Assembly: GCA_003222035.1 (NCBI GenBank)
Contig: QHUS01000073.1
Span: forward strand, 13,990-77,989
DNA: 64,000 nt
Source: Gemmatimonadota bacterium
Lineage (GTDB): Bacteria; Gemmatimonadota; Gemmatimonadetes; Gemmatimonadales; GWC2-71-9
Direction of reading: 5' to 3'
Position 1 is the stretch's first letter. Every line of letters begins with the position of its first letter. Both the position numbers and the translations under genes were made by a program. The notes beneath the pieces were generated by a model. The model ran no database searches. It saw only the letters and a list, made by a program, of their open reading frames with translations, and was not told the origin of the DNA. Positions 61,688 to 64,000 of the stretch are shown here, one piece after another.

Positions 61688-62440
61688 TTAGTTGACGGCT
61701 ACCGGAGATTCTCCGCGGAAGGGCATCCCCATCTCGCGCAGCAGCGCCAGGGCGGTGTCGTCGCGTCCGGCGCTCGTCACGAGCGTGATGTCCATCCCGT
61801 GGATCTTGTCCACCTTGTCATAGTCGATCTCGGGGAAGATCATCTGCTCCTTGATCCCGATCGAATAGTTGCCGCGCCCGTCGAAGCTGTCCGTCGGCAG
61901 GCCGCGGAAGTCGCGCATACGCGGCACCGCGATCGAGATGAATCGGTCCAGGAACTCGAACATCCGGGCACCGCGCAGCGTGACCGAGCACCCGACCGGC
62001 ATGCCCTCCCGCAAGTTGAAATTCGCGATCGCCTTCTTGGCGCGCGTCACCACCGGGTGCTGGCCGGTGATGGCGGCGAGCTCGGCGACGGCGGCCTCGA
62101 GCGACTTCGGGTTCTTGGACGCGTCCCCCATCCCCACGTTGAGCACGATCTTCAAGAGTTTCGGAATTTGGTGCGGGTTCGCGAGCCCGAACTGCTGGGC
62201 GAGCTTCGCCCGCACGCGCTGCGCGTAGTGCTCGTGCAGGCGCGGCGGCGGCGCGGGCTCGGGCGGCGGGCCCTCCTCCACCGGCGGAGCGGGAGCTTTC
62301 TTCTGTTTCTCCCCCTCGGCGGGCTTCTTGCCCTTCTTTTCCTTAGGGCGAGGGGCCTCCTGAGCCGCCGGTTCACCCTGGGGCGCCGCCCCGGGGTCAA
62401 CCGCGCCCTGCTTTGGTTCCTTCTCTTTCGTATCTGCCAT
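61688..62440 (-). CDS. rplE: 50S ribosomal protein L5 with long N-terminal extension
   Basis: A 250-residue L5 (usual about 180). The core is normal ([35 protein letters not shown], the [10 protein letters not shown] segment, and [10 protein letters not shown]). The first 65 residues are Lys/Glu/Pro/Ala-rich and probably disordered. One of several extended ribosomal proteins in this operon. Confidence 0.97.
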   Translation of the reverse strand: MADTKEKEPKQGAVDPGAAPQGEPAAQEAPRPKEKKGKKPAEGEKQKKAPAPPVEEGPPPEPAPPPRLHEHYAQRVRAKLAQQFGLANPHQIPKLLKIVLNVGMGDASKNPKSLEAAVAELAAITGQHPVVTRAKKAIANFNLREGMPVGCSVTLRGARMFEFLDRFISIAVPRMRDFRGLPTDSFDGRGNYSIGIKEQMIFPEIDYDKVDKIHGMDITLVTSAGRDDTALALLREMGMPFRGESPVAVN

Positions 62441-62443
62441 CGG

Positions 62444-62836
62444 CTATTTCGCTTTCGCCCGCGGAATCGGCTGACCCGACTTGACCGCGATCCGCTCGAC
62501 TGTGCCGTCCTTGTCCACGCGCCGCCGGATGCGGGTCGGCTCGCCCGACTTCGGATCGAGCAGCATGACCTTCGAGGCGGCGATCGGCGCCGTCAGCTCG
62601 ATGATGCCGCTCTCCTGGTTGGGCGCGCCGGCGCGCTTGTGCTTCTTCACGACGTTCACGCCCTCCACCTCCACCCGAAAATGTTTCGGGTAGACGCGCA
62701 GGATCTTCCCTTCCTTGCCGCGGTACTCGCCCGAGATCACCCGCACCGTGTCGCCCTTGGCGATGTGCAGCTTGTGGCGCTCGGGCTCCCGCGCCTCCGC
62801 GCGCCGGCGGCTCTTCTTATAGACGAGCGGCTTCAT
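62444..62836 (-). CDS. rplX: 50S ribosomal protein L24
   Basis: A 130-residue L24. The KOW motif ([20 protein letters not shown], about 27-46) and [10 protein letters not shown] are typical. It starts early 50S assembly. It has modest extensions at both ends. Confidence 0.96.
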   Translation of the reverse strand: MKPLVYKKSRRRAEAREPERHKLHIAKGDTVRVISGEYRGKEGKILRVYPKHFRVEVEGVNVVKKHKRAGAPNQESGIIELTAPIAASKVMLLDPKSGEPTRIRRRVDKDGTVERIAVKSGQPIPRAKAK

Positions 62837-62837
62837 G

Positions 62838-63206
62838 TCAGATGACCTCCGGCGCGAGCGACACGATCTTCATGAACCGCTTCTCGCGCAGCTCCCGTCC
62901 CACGGGTCCGAAGATACGAGTCGCCCGGGGCTCGCCCTGATCGGTAATGAGCACGGCGGCGTTCTCGTCGAACCGGATGTAAGAGCCGTCCTTGCGCTTG
63001 GTCTCCTTGGCCGTCCGCACGATCACCGCCTTCGCCACCTCGCCCTTCTTGACCTGGCCGGTGGGAATGGCGTCCTTGATCGTGACGACGACGATGTCGC
63101 CCAGTCCCGCGTAGCGGCGTTTGGACCCACCCAGCACGCGGATCACGAGCGCGCGCCGCGCGCCCGAGTTGTCCGCGATCTTGAGAATCGACTCCTGCTG
63201 CACCAC
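62838..63206 (-). CDS. rplN: 50S ribosomal protein L14
   Basis: A 122-residue L14 of exact usual length. [19 protein letters not shown] and the C-terminal [19 protein letters not shown] are typical. It lies at the 30S-50S interface. Confidence 0.98.
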   Translation of the reverse strand: MVQQESILKIADNSGARRALVIRVLGGSKRRYAGLGDIVVVTIKDAIPTGQVKKGEVAKAVIVRTAKETKRKDGSYIRFDENAAVLITDQGEPRATRIFGPVGRELREKRFMKIVSLAPEVI

Positions 63207-63230
63207 GGTCCCCCCTCCCTCGTCCCGCCG

Positions 63231-63491
63231 CTACCTCGCGCGCTCGACGATTTCGACCACCCGCCACCGCTTGGTCTTGGACAGCGGCCGCGTTTCGACG
63301 ATGCGAACCGTGTCGCCGGCCTTGGCGCCCTTGTCGTCGTGCGCCGCGACCTGCTTGGTCCGCGTCACCTGCTTGCCGTAGAACCCATGCGCGAACCGCC
63401 GCGTGAGCGAGACGGTGACGGTTTTCTGCATCTTGTCACTCACCACCACGCCGGTTCGGACCTTGCGCCGCCCCCGCACTTTCTCGGTCAT
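63231..63491 (-). CDS. rpsQ: 30S ribosomal protein S17
   Basis: An 86-residue S17. [18 protein letters not shown] and [18 protein letters not shown] are typical. It overlaps rpmC by 4 bp. Confidence 0.98.
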   Translation of the reverse strand: MTEKVRGRRKVRTGVVVSDKMQKTVTVSLTRRFAHGFYGKQVTRTKQVAAHDDKGAKAGDTVRIVETRPLSKTKRWRVVEIVERAR

Positions 63492-63694
63492 GCGCGTTTC
63501 CTCTCCACCAGGATGGTGTTGATCCGCGCGATCTCGCGGCGGATGCGACGCAGCTCCAGCGGGTTCGACAACGCCTCGGTGGCCCGCCGGAACTTGAGCC
63601 GGAACCGCTCCTCGGTGAGGATGGCGAGCTGCTGCTCGAGCTCCTCGGTCTTCATCTCGCGCAGGCCCTCGGGCTTCTTCGCCTTCGTCGCCAT
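63488..63694 (-). CDS. rpmC: 50S ribosomal protein L29
   Basis: A 68-residue helical hairpin protein near the peptide exit. [13 protein letters not shown] and [14 protein letters not shown] are typical. It lies 1 bp after rplP. Confidence 0.96.
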   Translation of the reverse strand: MATKAKKPEGLREMKTEELEQQLAILTEERFRLKFRRATEALSNPLELRRIRREIARINTILVERKRA

Positions 63695-63695
63695 G

Positions 63696-64000
63696 CTACC
63701 GTTCCTCCCGCCGCACGAACTTCGACTTGATCGGCAGCTTGGCCGCCGCGAGCGCCAGCGCCTGCCGCGCCAGGTCTTCGGCGATTCCCTCGAGCTCGAA
63801 CATCACCCGGCCCGGCTTCACCACCGCGACCCACCCCTCGGGATTCCCTTTGCCCTTCCCCATGCGCGTCTCGGCAGGCTTCTTGGTGATCGGCTTGTCC
63901 GGGAACAGCCGGATCCACACCTTGCCGCCCCGCTTCATCTCGCGCGTGAGCGCCACGCGCGAGGCCTCGATCTGACGGTTCGTGATCCAGCCCGGCTCGA
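63696..64000 (-). CDS. rplP: 50S ribosomal protein L16, 5'-partial
   Basis: The C-terminal 101 residues of L16 (usual about 138). Visible: [20 protein letters not shown] near the edge, [24 protein letters not shown] and the [12 protein letters not shown] strand. The gene continues past the right edge of the window, so the start is not seen. Confidence 0.97.
   Translation of the reverse strand, partial: EPGWITNRQIEASRVALTREMKRGGKVWIRLFPDKPITKKPAETRMGKGKGNPEGWVAVVKPGRVMFELEGIAEDLARQALALAAAKLPIKSKFVRREER

Overview
This is a high-GC (roughly 70%) bacterial segment, densely coded, with many GTG starts and many 4-bp stop/start overlaps. The gene set fits a free-living bacterium related to Gemmatimonadota: a B12-dependent ribonucleotide reductase, a zinc-type S14, several zinc-ribbon/FHA/Ser-Thr kinase proteins, a MASE1 hybrid histidine kinase and a full muropeptide-recycling operon. 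The taxonomic call is an inference from gene content and composition, not from a search. The left edge begins with 39 G residues and looks like a contig end; the right edge cuts rplP.

Layout. 1-8 kb (mostly minus): a partial JAB/MPN-like protein, a YihY/BrkB membrane protein, YtxH, a class II aldolase, a metallo-beta-lactamase-fold hydrolase, pyruvate kinase (apparently with a CTG start), a MarR regulator with a palindromic operator, and a MOSC protein flanked by two paralogous zinc-ribbon proteins. 8-23 kb: nrdJ, a gamma-carbonic anhydrase, a Ser/Thr kinase with PEGA and TonB-C-like tails, a secreted metalloprotease/propeller/beta-barrel protein, an amidase, then a plus-strand signalling operon (zinc-ribbon/FHA protein, kinase, PP2C phosphatase, FHA-trypsin protease). 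23-27 kb: murQ-anmK-GH3 hexosaminidase. 27-45 kb: hybrid histidine kinase, a frameshifted gamma-glutamyltransferase, ccdA, pyruvoyl arginine decarboxylase, Fur, a TIGR00300-family enzyme, priA, dipeptide epimerase, corA, a four-gene cassette containing a ubiquitin-like small protein and an HDAC-family deacetylase, hsp20, glyQS and glycerate kinase.

45.4-45.8 kb holds the most interesting RNA: a cyclic-di-GMP-I (GEMM) aptamer on the plus strand followed by two hairpins, with no plus-strand gene downstream. It looks like an orphan, free-standing riboswitch RNA. 45.7-54.6 kb: ypdA, purA, an M28 peptidase, a DapA-family lyase, pilT, a hydroxyacid dehydrogenase, mgtC, trpS and an inositol-monophosphatase-like gene. 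54.6-64 kb: formiminotransferase-cyclodeaminase, then the spc ribosomal-protein operon read leftward from rplP to map.

Two cross-cutting themes stand out. First, short G/C-rich tandem repeats: 7-bp units arranged as inverted arms between genes, and a 9-bp unit that appears in two unrelated genes in different reading frames. Second, several conserved genes are damaged in the given sequence: rplR lacks about 30 internal codons, the divergent trpS and phosphatase genes both lose their 5' ends at one point, gamma-glutamyltransferase has a 1-nt shift, and the amidase has no good start. Because rplR and trpS are normally essential, consensus or assembly errors are the likeliest explanation.
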